Below, piece after piece: positions 1 to 5,420 of a stretch of DNA of 5,652 nt (positions within the stretch are counted from its first letter, which is position 1; each line of letters starts with the position of its first letter). The stretch comes from Chloroflexi bacterium RBG_16_60_22. GTDB taxonomy: Bacteria; Chloroflexota; Dehalococcoidia; Dehalococcoidales; RBG-16-60-22. A program made the translations under genes and the position numbers. The stretch is from assembly GCA_001796935.1 (NCBI GenBank), contig MGNX01000004.1, forward strand, positions 1 through 5,652, read 5' to 3'. The notes below the pieces were generated by a model. The model ran no database searches and was not told the DNA's origin. It saw only the letters and a list, made by a program, of their open reading frames with translations.

Positions 1-86
1 AGCTTATACACGCGCAATATCTGTGGCAGGAAGGCAAAGGTAGTTAAAAACCCCGCGATATAACCTAAATACTCAATCACCGGCAA
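1..86 (-). CDS. SemiSWEET / PQ-loop (MtN3-type) small membrane transporter, N-terminal fragment
   Basis: Reading the minus strand from a TTG at 86 gives 28 residues that run off the left edge, including GFLTTFAFLPQILRVYK. This is a hydrophobic first membrane segment with the PQ motif at residues 21-22, the hallmark of SemiSWEET/PQ-loop proteins. These are about 85-100-aa, three-helix proteins that dimerise into sugar (or other small solute) transporters in the inner membrane. The TTG start is chosen because AAGGAGG (94-100) lies 7 bases upstream. An in-frame GTG two codons later (78-80) would be 13 bases away. The frame is too short for ordinary ORF finding, so it is easily missed. Substrate cannot be judged from this fragment. 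The family call is firm for so short a piece, but the remaining helices are unseen. Confidence 0.8.
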   Translation of the reverse strand, partial: MPVIEYLGYIAGFLTTFAFLPQILRVYK

Positions 87-118
87 TCGGCAGCCTCCTT
101 TCACAGCATCGCCGCTTT

Positions 119-127
119 ATTGTAGCA
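119..127 (-). promoter_or_regulatory. Extended -10 promoter element for the SemiSWEET gene
   Basis: On the minus strand the sequence reads TGCTACAAT, an extended -10 (TGn followed by TACAAT, 5 of 6 matches to TATAAT). It lies about 20 bases upstream of the AAGGAGG ribosome-binding site at 94-100. No good -35 is present at 17-18 bases, which is tolerated for extended -10 promoters. Inferred from consensus only. Confidence 0.5.
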
Positions 128-184
128 CAGACGGCCGCCCTTCGCGAAACGGGGCCGGCGTTGCCGATGAAAGTTGGGGGATTG

Positions 185-203
185 CACCTATCTATAATAG
201 GTG
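185..203 (+). promoter_or_regulatory. Promoter -10 inside a perfect 7-bp inverted repeat (candidate operator)
   Basis: CACCTAT (185-191) and ATAGGTG (197-203) are perfect inverted repeats separated by 5 bases. A consensus TATAAT (193-198) lies within the dyad. The best -35 candidate is ATGAAA at 168-173 (4 of 6 matches) with a long 19-base spacer. The position suits transcription of the coiled-coil gene starting at 284. A dyad centred on the -10 box is what a dimeric repressor or a MerR-like regulator would use, but no regulator is visible here. Confidence 0.5.
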
Positions 204-248
204 ATAACCATCTCCGCCTTTACCGCACCGCATTGTAGTATTTATTCG

Positions 249-269
249 GGTGCCTTGTATCCGGGCACC
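249..269 (+). promoter_or_regulatory. Hairpin in the 5' leader just before the ribosome-binding site
   Basis: GGTGCC (249-254) can pair with GGCACC (264-269) across a 9-base loop. It ends five bases before the AGGAGGA ribosome-binding site (274-280) of the gene at 284. It could affect mRNA stability or translation, but six GC-rich pairs can occur by chance in this sequence. Confidence 0.3.
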
Positions 270-283
270 GTTCAGGAGGATAG

Positions 284-730
284 ATGGATAAGCTACCGAT
301 ACCCGGCGCCGCCAGTGCCAGGCCGATGAAAGACGAATTCTCCAGCCTGAAAGAGGCTGCCGCGGCGGTGCGGCGTATCCGACTCAGCGCGCAGCGCGAG
401 CTGGCGCAGGTCCGCAAGATGAGGGCCGATGCCCAGAGATACCAGCGCGAAACGGAGACCCGCGCCCGCAGCGAGGCCCAGCAGCTTATCCTCCGCGCCC
501 GGCTGACCACCCAGCGGGAAATCGAGGAGCTTATCCGCCAGGCCTCCGACGAAATTCAAAAAGTGCTGGCGGACATCCGCGTCATCCGCATCACCGCCCA
601 GGAAGAGCTGGCCGCCCAGCGTAAATTCACCGATGCCGCCAGGCTCTCCTCCCTTTCCCTCACCCTGAAAGATATGCCCAAAAAGCCCGAGACGAAAAAG
701 AAAAAACAGCTGGCCGCCGCCAGGTCGTAG
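284..730 (+). CDS. Hypothetical coiled-coil protein, 148 aa
   Basis: I do not recognise a family. The start is well supported: AGGAGGA (274-280) sits 3 bases before the ATG, with a TATAAT promoter upstream. After a short Pro/Ala-rich head (residues 1-17), residues about 20-118 are a continuous charged helix rich in Arg, Glu, Gln and Ala with coiled-coil character. A Lys-rich tail follows (about 129-142, including KKPETKKKKQ). Three copies of an octamer R-[LI]-[ST]-[AT]-Q-[RE]-E-[LI] occur at residues 33-40, 73-80 and 102-109. There is no signal peptide, membrane segment or cysteine, so it should be cytoplasmic. It resembles stalk-like or scaffold helices (such as ATP-synthase b/E type subunits) only in composition, so no function is assigned. 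It is monocistronic, with a possible terminator at 784-816. Confidence 0.75.
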   Translation: MDKLPIPGAASARPMKDEFSSLKEAAAAVRRIRLSAQRELAQVRKMRADAQRYQRETETRARSEAQQLILRARLTTQREIEELIRQASDEIQKVLADIRVIRITAQEELAAQRKFTDAARLSSLSLTLKDMPKKPETKKKKQLAAARS

Positions 731-783
731 CGCCAGCCCCCCCGGCACACCAGCTCCGGGCCGGCCGCCCCTCCTAAAAACCA

Positions 784-816
784 CCGGGGTCGTTGCCGCC
801 CGGGACTTTTATTATT
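784..816 (+). terminator. Weak intrinsic terminator candidate after the coiled-coil gene
   Basis: CCGGG (784-788) pairs with CCCGG (799-803) across a 10-base loop, followed by a T-rich run (TTTTATTATT, 807-816). The stem is short and three bases separate it from the T tract. This is a modest candidate, favoured by its place between two independently promoted genes. Confidence 0.35.
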
Positions 817-857
817 CCGCCCCTGCCGCGTTATTTACCCCCCTGCCTGCCGGCCAT

Positions 858-888
858 TTGAAACCGCCTCCTGAAAATGGTTTATAAT
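858..888 (+). promoter_or_regulatory. Promoter P1 upstream of the lipoprotein-yggS pair
   Basis: TTGAAA (858-863, 5 of 6 matches to the -35) and a perfect TATAAT (883-888) are separated by 19 bases. The spacer is longer than the usual 17. The pair lies about 80 bases before the lipoprotein start at 971, in a locally AT-rich stretch. Confidence 0.5.
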
Positions 889-904
889 GGTACCAAATTA
901 ATAC

Positions 905-934
905 TTGGTAACATTTACCCGTTTCATGTAAAAT
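905..934 (+). promoter_or_regulatory. Second promoter candidate P2 upstream of the lipoprotein gene
   Basis: TTGGTA (905-910, 4 of 6) and TAAAAT (929-934, 5 of 6) are separated by 18 bases. The -35 overlaps an inverted repeat (TACCAA 891-896, TTGGTA 905-910), so factor binding there could switch between P1 and P2. Consensus-based inference. Confidence 0.4.
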
Positions 935-970
935 AGTGTGGAGACGCGGCAGCCTGTCAGGAGGTTTACG

Positions 971-1288
971 ATGAAAGTGTGGCAAGTTCTGCTACTGGCC
1001 ATCTTGATTGTTTCCATGCCGGTGCTCTCGGCGTGCGATTTGCTCGGAGTCGGCGGGGGGAATAAGGACCGGGAGTACTACGAGCAGCAGCTCGAGGCCT
1101 ACCGGAAGGTGCAGGAGGCCAACCGGAAGGCCCAGGAAGCCTATAACGAGCAGGTGCGGAAGGGCCTCGAGGAGTATACCAAGGCTTACCAGCAATGGCA
1201 GCGGCAGCAGTTAGAACAGCAGATGAGACAGATACAGGGGGCGCAGGGGACGCCGCGTATTGCACCTTCGACCGCCAATCAGAGTTGA
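971..1288 (+). CDS. Small coiled-coil lipoprotein, 105 aa
   Basis: The N-terminus is a classic lipoprotein signal: MKVW, a hydrophobic stretch (residues 5-19), then the lipobox L-S-A-C with the acylated cysteine at residue 22. The mature part is exported and membrane-anchored. A glycine-rich linker (26-30) leads into a charged, Gln/Tyr-rich helix (about 34-90) with clear heptads EAYRKVQ, EANRKAQ and EAYNEQV at 42-62, then a short Pro/Ser tail. The ATG at 971 is chosen because AGGAGG (959-964) is 6 bases upstream. The same frame is open back to a GTG at 938, but that would place a charged segment before the signal peptide. No functional family is recognised. It sits 7 bases ahead of yggS and is probably cotranscribed with it. 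Confidence 0.8.
   Translation: MKVWQVLLLAILIVSMPVLSACDLLGVGGGNKDREYYEQQLEAYRKVQEANRKAQEAYNEQVRKGLEEYTKAYQQWQRQQLEQQMRQIQGAQGTPRIAPSTANQS
1094..1135 (+). repeat. Intragenic 21-bp tandem repeat, two copies
   Basis: 1094-1114 and 1115-1135 match at 18 of 21 bases and encode the consecutive heptads EAYRKVQ and EANRKAQ in the lipoprotein coiled coil. A third, more diverged heptad follows at 1136-1156. This indicates growth of the helix by unit duplication. Confidence 0.7.
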
Positions 1289-1295
1289 CCCTCCG

Positions 1296-1958
1296 GTGAC
1301 GATTAAACAGAACGTCCGGAAGATATTGAGCGAGCTCCCCGCCGGCGTCCGGCTGGTGGCCGCCGCCAAGACCCGGGAACCCCGGGAAATCCTCGAGGCC
1401 ATCGAGGGCGGCGCCGGCATCATCGGCGAGAACTACGTCCAGGAAGCGGAAAAGTCCCGCGAGGCCGTCGGCGGCCGGGCCGCCTGGCACTTCATCGGCC
1501 ACCTCCAGCGCAACAAGGTCAAGAAAGCGGTCGAAATCTTCGACATGATTGAGACCGTGGACTCCGCGGAAATCGCCCGGGAAATCGATAAGCGGTGCGC
1601 CACGGCCGGCCGGACGATGCCGGTGCTGGTGGAGATAAACAGCGGCCGTGAGCCGCAGAAATCGGGCGTGGCCCCGGAGGACGCCGAGCCGCTCATCAGG
1701 GAGATTGCCGCCCTCCCCCATATCCGGGTGATGGGACTGATGACGATGGGGCCGCTGACCGGCCACCCGGAAGAATCGCGTCCCTGCTTCGCCGAGACGA
1801 AGCGGTTGTTCGACCGGATTAAAGGACTCAAACTCCCCAACGTCGCGATGCAGTACCTCTCGATGGGCATGACCCACTCTTACCGGGTCGCCCTGGAAGA
1901 AGGCGCCAACCTGATAAGAATCGGCACCGGGATATTCGGCGAGAGGCCCCGGAAATAG
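1296..1958 (+). CDS. yggS: YggS/PROSC family pyridoxal-5'-phosphate homeostasis protein
   Basis: A cytoplasmic PLP-binding protein that buffers and delivers the cofactor. The family is a single alanine-racemase-like TIM barrel without known catalytic activity. Visible family blocks, numbered from the GTG at 1296: AAAKTR with the PLP lysine at residue 25, GENYVQE (44-50), WHFIGHLQRNK (64-74), VEIN (112-115), GLMTMGP (147-153), LSMGM (188-192), and RIGTGIFG (208-215), the phosphate-binding end. The length of 220 aa fits the family (about 220-235). The GTG at 1296 gives a normal family N-terminus. An in-frame TTG at 1260 would add 12 residues and overlap the lipoprotein gene. No strong ribosome-binding site precedes the GTG, so translation is probably coupled to the lipoprotein stop at 1286-1288. 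No terminator is evident after it. Confidence 0.95.
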   Translation: MTIKQNVRKILSELPAGVRLVAAAKTREPREILEAIEGGAGIIGENYVQEAEKSREAVGGRAAWHFIGHLQRNKVKKAVEIFDMIETVDSAEIAREIDKRCATAGRTMPVLVEINSGREPQKSGVAPEDAEPLIREIAALPHIRVMGLMTMGPLTGHPEESRPCFAETKRLFDRIKGLKLPNVAMQYLSMGMTHSYRVALEEGANLIRIGTGIFGERPRK

Positions 1959-1979
1959 GCCCCCGGCGCCGCCCGTTCC

Positions 1980-2008
1980 TTGACAAATAGGGCCAGCTTC
2001 GCCAGAAT
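1980..2008 (+). promoter_or_regulatory. Sigma-70-type promoter for the diaphorase operon
   Basis: A perfect -35 TTGACA (1980-1985) and CAGAAT (2003-2008, 4 of 6 including the key A2 and T6) are separated by exactly 17 bases. This gives a leader of roughly 60 bases before nuoE. It is the only good promoter match in the yggS-nuoE gap (1959-2075). Confidence 0.6.
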
Positions 2009-2075
2009 TTAAATAGGAGATGATGCTGGCGACACCGGAAAAATCTCCGCACCACTCAAGAAGGCAAGGACACGC

Positions 2076-2612
2076 ATGACTGCACCGGAAGCTCAAGAAA
2101 CCGTCGAGGACCCGGAGCAGATTAAAAGGGAGACGGGACTGGTCGTCCGGGGGTTCAGCCGGAAAAGGCTGAACCTGATTCCCATCCTGCAGAAGGTCCA
2201 GGGGAAGCTTGGCTACCTGCCCCGCGCCGCCATGACCGAAATTGCCGCCTATCTCAACATACCGGACATTGATGTCTACGGGGTAGTCACGTTCTACAAC
2301 CAGTTCCGCCTCAACCCGCCGGGCCGGCACTCCATCCGGGTCTGCCTGGGCACCGCCTGCCACATGAAGGGCGGCTACATCGCCCTGGACGCCTGGAAAC
2401 GCCGGCTGGGCATCAACCCGAGGGAGACCTCGCCCGACCGCGAGTTCGACCTGGACACGGTGGCCTGCGTCGGCTGCTGCACCATGGCCCCGGTGACGGT
2501 CGTCGACGAAAAGCCGGAGCGCCAGGTGGACCCGACCCGCGTCGACGGCCTGCTGCTCGCCTTCGAGAACGAGCGCAAAGCCAGGGAAAAGGAAAAAGGT
2601 GAAAAAAGCTGA
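2076..2612 (+). CDS. nuoE: NuoE/HoxE/HndA-type thioredoxin-like [2Fe-2S] subunit of an NADH oxidoreductase
   Basis: The 24-kDa-type subunit that partners the FMN/NADH subunit in complex I, NAD-linked hydrogenases and NAD-linked formate dehydrogenases. Its cluster (N1a-type) sits near FMN. In the 178-aa product, residues about 15-80 are the N-terminal helical domain (LQKVQGKLGYLP, DVYGVVTFYNQF). The thioredoxin-like domain follows with all four cluster ligands: C90-x4-C95 (CLGTACHMKGG) and C131-x3-C135 (CVGCC). C134 is an extra cysteine seen in many relatives. A charged Lys/Glu tail ends the protein. Start: AAGGA (2066-2070) lies 5 bases before the ATG. The gene overlaps the next one by 14 bases. 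A 19-codon upstream frame also ends across this ATG. Cytoplasmic, with no membrane segment. Confidence 0.95.
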   Translation: MTAPEAQETVEDPEQIKRETGLVVRGFSRKRLNLIPILQKVQGKLGYLPRAAMTEIAAYLNIPDIDVYGVVTFYNQFRLNPPGRHSIRVCLGTACHMKGGYIALDAWKRRLGINPRETSPDREFDLDTVACVGCCTMAPVTVVDEKPERQVDPTRVDGLLLAFENERKAREKEKGEKS

Positions 2613-4506
2613 ACCGGCGGCGGTCGCCGCCGCCTTTAACGAGATTAAAAAGAAGGCCGGGGCCCGCTGGGGGAACCTTTGGCAGGACCGGCCCGTCATC
2701 CTGGTGGGCGCCGCCACCTGCGGGCGGGCGGCCGGCGCCATCGAGGTGCTGGATACCTTCAAAGCGGAGATTAAAAATCGCAACCTCGACGTGCCGGTGA
2801 TAGAGGTCGGCTGCATGGGCCACTGCTACGCCGAGCCGCTGGTGATTATCGGCAAGCCGGGCCAGCCGCCGGTATGCTACAACCACGTCAACCCGGTCAT
2901 CGCCGAGCGACTGGTCAAGGAGTATCTCCTCGGCGATAATCCCTCGCCGGAGTTCGTCCTGGCCGCCCTGGAGCCCAGCGAGGCCCTGCCCAGCTTCCAG
3001 GACTTCCCCCGCGCTCAATACGAGCGGAAAATAATCCTCAAGAACTGCGGTCATATCGACCCCACCCGGATAGAGCACTACATCGCCGGGGGTGGCTACG
3101 CGGCGCTGGTCAAGGCGCTTCAAATGAGCCCGGAAGAAATCATCGAGGAAGTCAAGAAGTCCGGGCTGCGGGGGCGGGGCGGGGCCGGCTTCCCCACCGG
3201 GAATAAATGGCAGCTCTGCCGTAACGCCAGGGGCCGGCCCAGGTACATGGTCTGCAACGCCGACGAGGGCGACCCCGGCGCTTTCATGGACCGCGCCATA
3301 CTGGAGAGCGACCCCCATTCCGTCATCGAGGGCATGATTATCGCCGCCCGCGCCATCGGCTCGCGCTACGGTTACATCTACGTCCGCGCCGAGTACCCGC
3401 TGGCGGTGGAGCGCCTCGACATCGCGCTGCGCCAGGCCAGGAGGAAAAAGCTGCTGGGCAACCGCATCCTGGGGAGCGATTTCAGCTTCGATATCAGCCT
3501 CTTCCAGGGCTCCGGCGCTTTCGTCTGCGGGGAAGAAACGGCCCTGATTGCCTCGCTGGAAGGCCGGGCGGGCATGCCCCACCACCGTCCGCCCTACCCG
3601 GCTATCCAGGGGCTCCACGGCAAGCCCACCCTGGTCAACAACGTCAAGACCCTGGCCAGTGTGCGCCATATCATCAACAACGGGGCGGACTGGTTCGCCG
3701 GCATCGGCGCCAATGGCAGCTCCGGCACGGCCGTCTTCGCCCTGGCCGGCAAGGTCGTCAACACCGGCCTCGTCGAGGTGCCCATGGGCACTACCCTCCG
3801 CCAGATTATTTTCGATGTGGGCAGCGGTATCCCCAAGGGCAAGAAGTTCAAGGCCGTCCAGATTGGCGGCCCCTCCGGCGGCTGCCTGCCGGAATCGGCC
3901 CTCGATTTACCGGTGGACTTCGACTCCCTGCGAGGGGCCGGCGCCATGATGGGCTCCGGCGGCATGGTGGTGCTGGACGAGGACGACTGCATGGTGGAGA
4001 TTGCCCGCTATTTTCTGGAGTTCACCCAGAAGGAGTCCTGCGGCAAGTGCACCTTCTGCCGCCTGGGCACCAAGCAGATGCTGGAGGTCCTCACCGAGTT
4101 TACCCGCGGGGAGGGGAAAATCGAAGACCTGGACAACCTCTACAAGCTGGCGGGGGAAATCCAGGCGGGGTCGCTCTGCGGCCTGGGCCGGACGGCCCCC
4201 AACCCGGTGCTGACCACCCTGCGCTACTTCCGCGACGAGTACCGGGCGCACATCGAGCTGGGCAGGTGCCCGGCCCTGATGTGTATGCACCTCATCGCCT
4301 ATTACATCCTCCCCCACAAGTGCGAGCGCTCCTGCGACGCCTGCGTCGGCAGCTGCTCCGTGGAGGCCATCAGCCCCAACAAGAAACGCATCAAGGTCAT
4401 CGACCAGGAGAAGTGCGTCAAGTGCGGCAAGTGCCTGGAGGCCTGCCCGTTCCAGTACAACGCCGTGGTGAAGCTCACCCCCCCGAGCGAGGTGCCCGCC
4501 AGATGA
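2599..4506 (+). CDS. nuoF: NuoF/HydB/HndC-type NADH-binding flavoprotein subunit with ferredoxin extension
   Basis: The 51-kDa-type subunit that exchanges electrons between NAD(P)H, FMN and Fe-S clusters. Domains in the 635-aa product: residues 30-110 are a thioredoxin-like domain with Cys 41, 72 and 76 (TCGRAAGA, GCMGHC). Residues 140-380 are the FMN/NADH fold with GRGGAGFPTG (192-201), CNADEGDPGAFMDR (219-232), GAFVCGEETALI (306-317) and GKPTLVNNVKTLA (341-353). Residues 383-440 are the SLBB domain. The N3-type [4Fe-4S] ligands are C481, C484, C487 and C527. The C-terminal ferredoxin has C575/579/582/586 and C606/609/612/616. This architecture and length match bifurcating-hydrogenase HydB (about 600-630 aa) rather than complex I NuoF (about 430-450). 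The GTG start has AAGG (2589-2592) 6 bases upstream inside nuoE. Bifurcation itself cannot be read from sequence. Confidence 0.95.
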   Translation: MKKAEPAAVAAAFNEIKKKAGARWGNLWQDRPVILVGAATCGRAAGAIEVLDTFKAEIKNRNLDVPVIEVGCMGHCYAEPLVIIGKPGQPPVCYNHVNPVIAERLVKEYLLGDNPSPEFVLAALEPSEALPSFQDFPRAQYERKIILKNCGHIDPTRIEHYIAGGGYAALVKALQMSPEEIIEEVKKSGLRGRGGAGFPTGNKWQLCRNARGRPRYMVCNADEGDPGAFMDRAILESDPHSVIEGMIIAARAIGSRYGYIYVRAEYPLAVERLDIALRQARRKKLLGNRILGSDFSFDISLFQGSGAFVCGEETALIASLEGRAGMPHHRPPYPAIQGLHGKPTLVNNVKTLASVRHIINNGADWFAGIGANGSSGTAVFALAGKVVNTGLVEVPMGTTLRQIIFDVGSGIPKGKKFKAVQIGGPSGGCLPESALDLPVDFDSLRGAGAMMGSGGMVVLDEDDCMVEIARYFLEFTQKESCGKCTFCRLGTKQMLEVLTEFTRGEGKIEDLDNLYKLAGEIQAGSLCGLGRTAPNPVLTTLRYFRDEYRAHIELGRCPALMCMHLIAYYILPHKCERSCDACVGSCSVEAISPNKKRIKVIDQEKCVKCGKCLEACPFQYNAVVKLTPPSEVPAR

Positions 4507-5183
4507 AGAAAGTGGCGCTGACCGTCAACGGACAGAAGATTACGGCCAGGCCAGGGGAGAAGCTGCTCTGGGCGGCGCTGGACAACGGCATCTACATACC
4601 CAACCTCTGCGGCATCCGGGAAAAGCCGGAGCCCAATGCCTCCTGCCGCCTCTGCTGGGTGGAGATAAAGGGGCGGAAGGAGCCGGTGACGGCCTGCACC
4701 GAGCCGGTAGCCGACGGCCTGGTGGTGAACACCCGGGGCGAGCGGGCCCTGGAACTGGCGCATACCGGCTTCGAGCTGCTCATGGCCTCCCACGACCTCG
4801 ACTGCGCCCACTGCCCGGCCAACCGCGCCTGCGAGCTCCAGAAGATAGCCCGCGTCCTGGGGTGGAAGCTGAAACCGCACCGCTTCCGGGTGCTGCTGCG
4901 CGGACTTCCCGTCGACGACAGCAACCCCGTCTTCACCCTTAACCCCAACTGGTGCGTGCTCTGCGGGCGCTGCGTCTGGGCCTGCCGTCAGTACGTCAAA
5001 AGCGGGGTGCTGGGGTTCGCCCACCGCGGCTTCGAGAGGGTACTCACCACCTTCGGCGACGAGCCTATCGGGGGGGACCGGTGCCTGGACTGCGTGAGGT
5101 GCGTGGCCGCCTGCCCCACCGGGGCGCTGTCCTTCAAGGAAGGTAAGAGGCCATCGGATGAAAGCGCCGGGTCAGCGCATTAA
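4503..5183 (+). CDS. hoxU: HoxU / NuoG-N-terminal-type iron-sulfur subunit, 226 aa
   Basis: An Fe-S relay that carries electrons between the NuoF-type subunit and a catalytic partner. It corresponds to the N-terminal part of NuoG, to HoxU, and to the N-terminal region of [FeFe] hydrogenase HydA and of FdsA/FdhA. All ligands are visible: plant-type [2Fe-2S] C36-x11-C48-x2-C51-x13-C65; the NuoG-type H97-x3-C101-x2-C104-x5-C110 for a [4Fe-4S]; and two ferredoxin clusters at C151/154/157/161 and C194/197/200/204. It stops after these, so no catalytic domain is attached (HoxU is about 240 aa). The ATG overlaps the previous stop as ATGA (4503-4506), indicating coupled translation. A GAGG at 4489-4492 is a distant ribosome-binding site. 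It could belong to a hydrogenase or a formate dehydrogenase, and the window does not decide. Confidence 0.9.
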   Translation: MKKVALTVNGQKITARPGEKLLWAALDNGIYIPNLCGIREKPEPNASCRLCWVEIKGRKEPVTACTEPVADGLVVNTRGERALELAHTGFELLMASHDLDCAHCPANRACELQKIARVLGWKLKPHRFRVLLRGLPVDDSNPVFTLNPNWCVLCGRCVWACRQYVKSGVLGFAHRGFERVLTTFGDEPIGGDRCLDCVRCVAACPTGALSFKEGKRPSDESAGSAH

Positions 5184-5190
5184 TTACGGC

Positions 5191-5225
5191 TGTCATTGCA
5201 AGAAGCATAGCGACGAAGCAATCTC
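5191..5225. repeat. Short hairpin repeat, copy A
   Basis: A 35-base unit starting TGTCATT, with ATTGC (5195-5199) pairing GCAAT (5218-5222) over 18 bases. It matches the unit at 5434-5468 at 24 of 35 positions. It begins 8 bases after the HoxU-type stop codon. The sequence type (GTCATTGC...GACGAAGCAAT) looks like dispersed REP-like repeats I know from several bacterial groups, but copy number cannot be seen here. Confidence 0.6.
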
Positions 5226-5251
5226 ATTTTTCTACCTCACCCCCTTTGTCC

Positions 5252-5305
5252 CCCTCTCCAAACAGCAACAACCAGCCAGCTGATAAACTGTCTGTTTGGA
5301 GAGGG
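5252..5305. repeat. Perfect 14-bp inverted repeat (stem-loop) downstream of the redox operon
   Basis: CCCTCTCCAAACAG (5252-5265) pairs perfectly with CTGTTTGGAGAGGG (5292-5305) across a 26-base loop. The left arm overlaps the left terminal repeat of the 334-bp element. No T tract follows either arm, so it is not a standard intrinsic terminator. It is the strongest hairpin after the operon and could protect the 3' end of the mRNA. Confidence 0.65.
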
Positions 5306-5420
5306 AGAATAATAGAAAGAGGAGTTTCACCCCTCTTAGACACCCGCAAAGACCTCCCCCTTTGCTAAAGGGAGATTGAGATGGATTTCTATATTTCAAA
5401 TCCCCCTTACTCCCCTTTTC
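5306..5420. other. Purine/pyrimidine-skewed spacer with three short hairpins
   Basis: No gene is seen. Short stems are AAGAGG/CCTCTT (5317-5322, 5332-5337), CCCTTT/AAAGGG (5358-5363, 5367-5372) and GGATTT/AAATCC (5383-5388, 5398-5403). The stretch alternates C/T-rich and G/A-rich runs and looks like decayed or fused palindromic repeat units. Confidence 0.5.

Noticed and set aside
293..784. A 163-codon minus-strand open frame opposite the coiled-coil gene
   Set aside because: The plus-strand gene has a promoter and an excellent ribosome-binding site. The antisense frame has neither and is Gly-rich shadow sequence.
938..970. A longer lipoprotein start at GTG 938
   Set aside because: It would place charged residues before the signal peptide, and the AGGAGG at 959-964 fits the ATG at 971.
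1959..2075. A Rex (NADH-sensing repressor) operator before the diaphorase operon
   Set aside because: No TTGTGA-type palindrome is present. The only symmetry is a weak GCCAGC/GCTGGC pair (1992-1997, 2025-2030) spaced 27 bases apart, too loose to call.
966..2816. A 616-codon open frame on the minus strand across the lipoprotein, yggS and nuoE
   Set aside because: It is antisense to three genes with clear family motifs, is rich in low-information residues, and shows no recognisable domain. Long antisense frames are expected in GC-rich coding DNA.
2413..3669. A 418-codon minus-strand open frame opposite nuoE/nuoF
   Set aside because: A mirror of the nuoF codon pattern with no ribosome-binding site or motif support. 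The plus strand carries unmistakable NuoE/NuoF signatures.
4047..4502. Upstream extension of the HoxU-type frame inside nuoF
   Set aside because: The extra residues are low-complexity translation of the nuoF sequence in another frame. The ATG at 4503 gives a normal HoxU/NuoG N-terminus and an ATGA junction.
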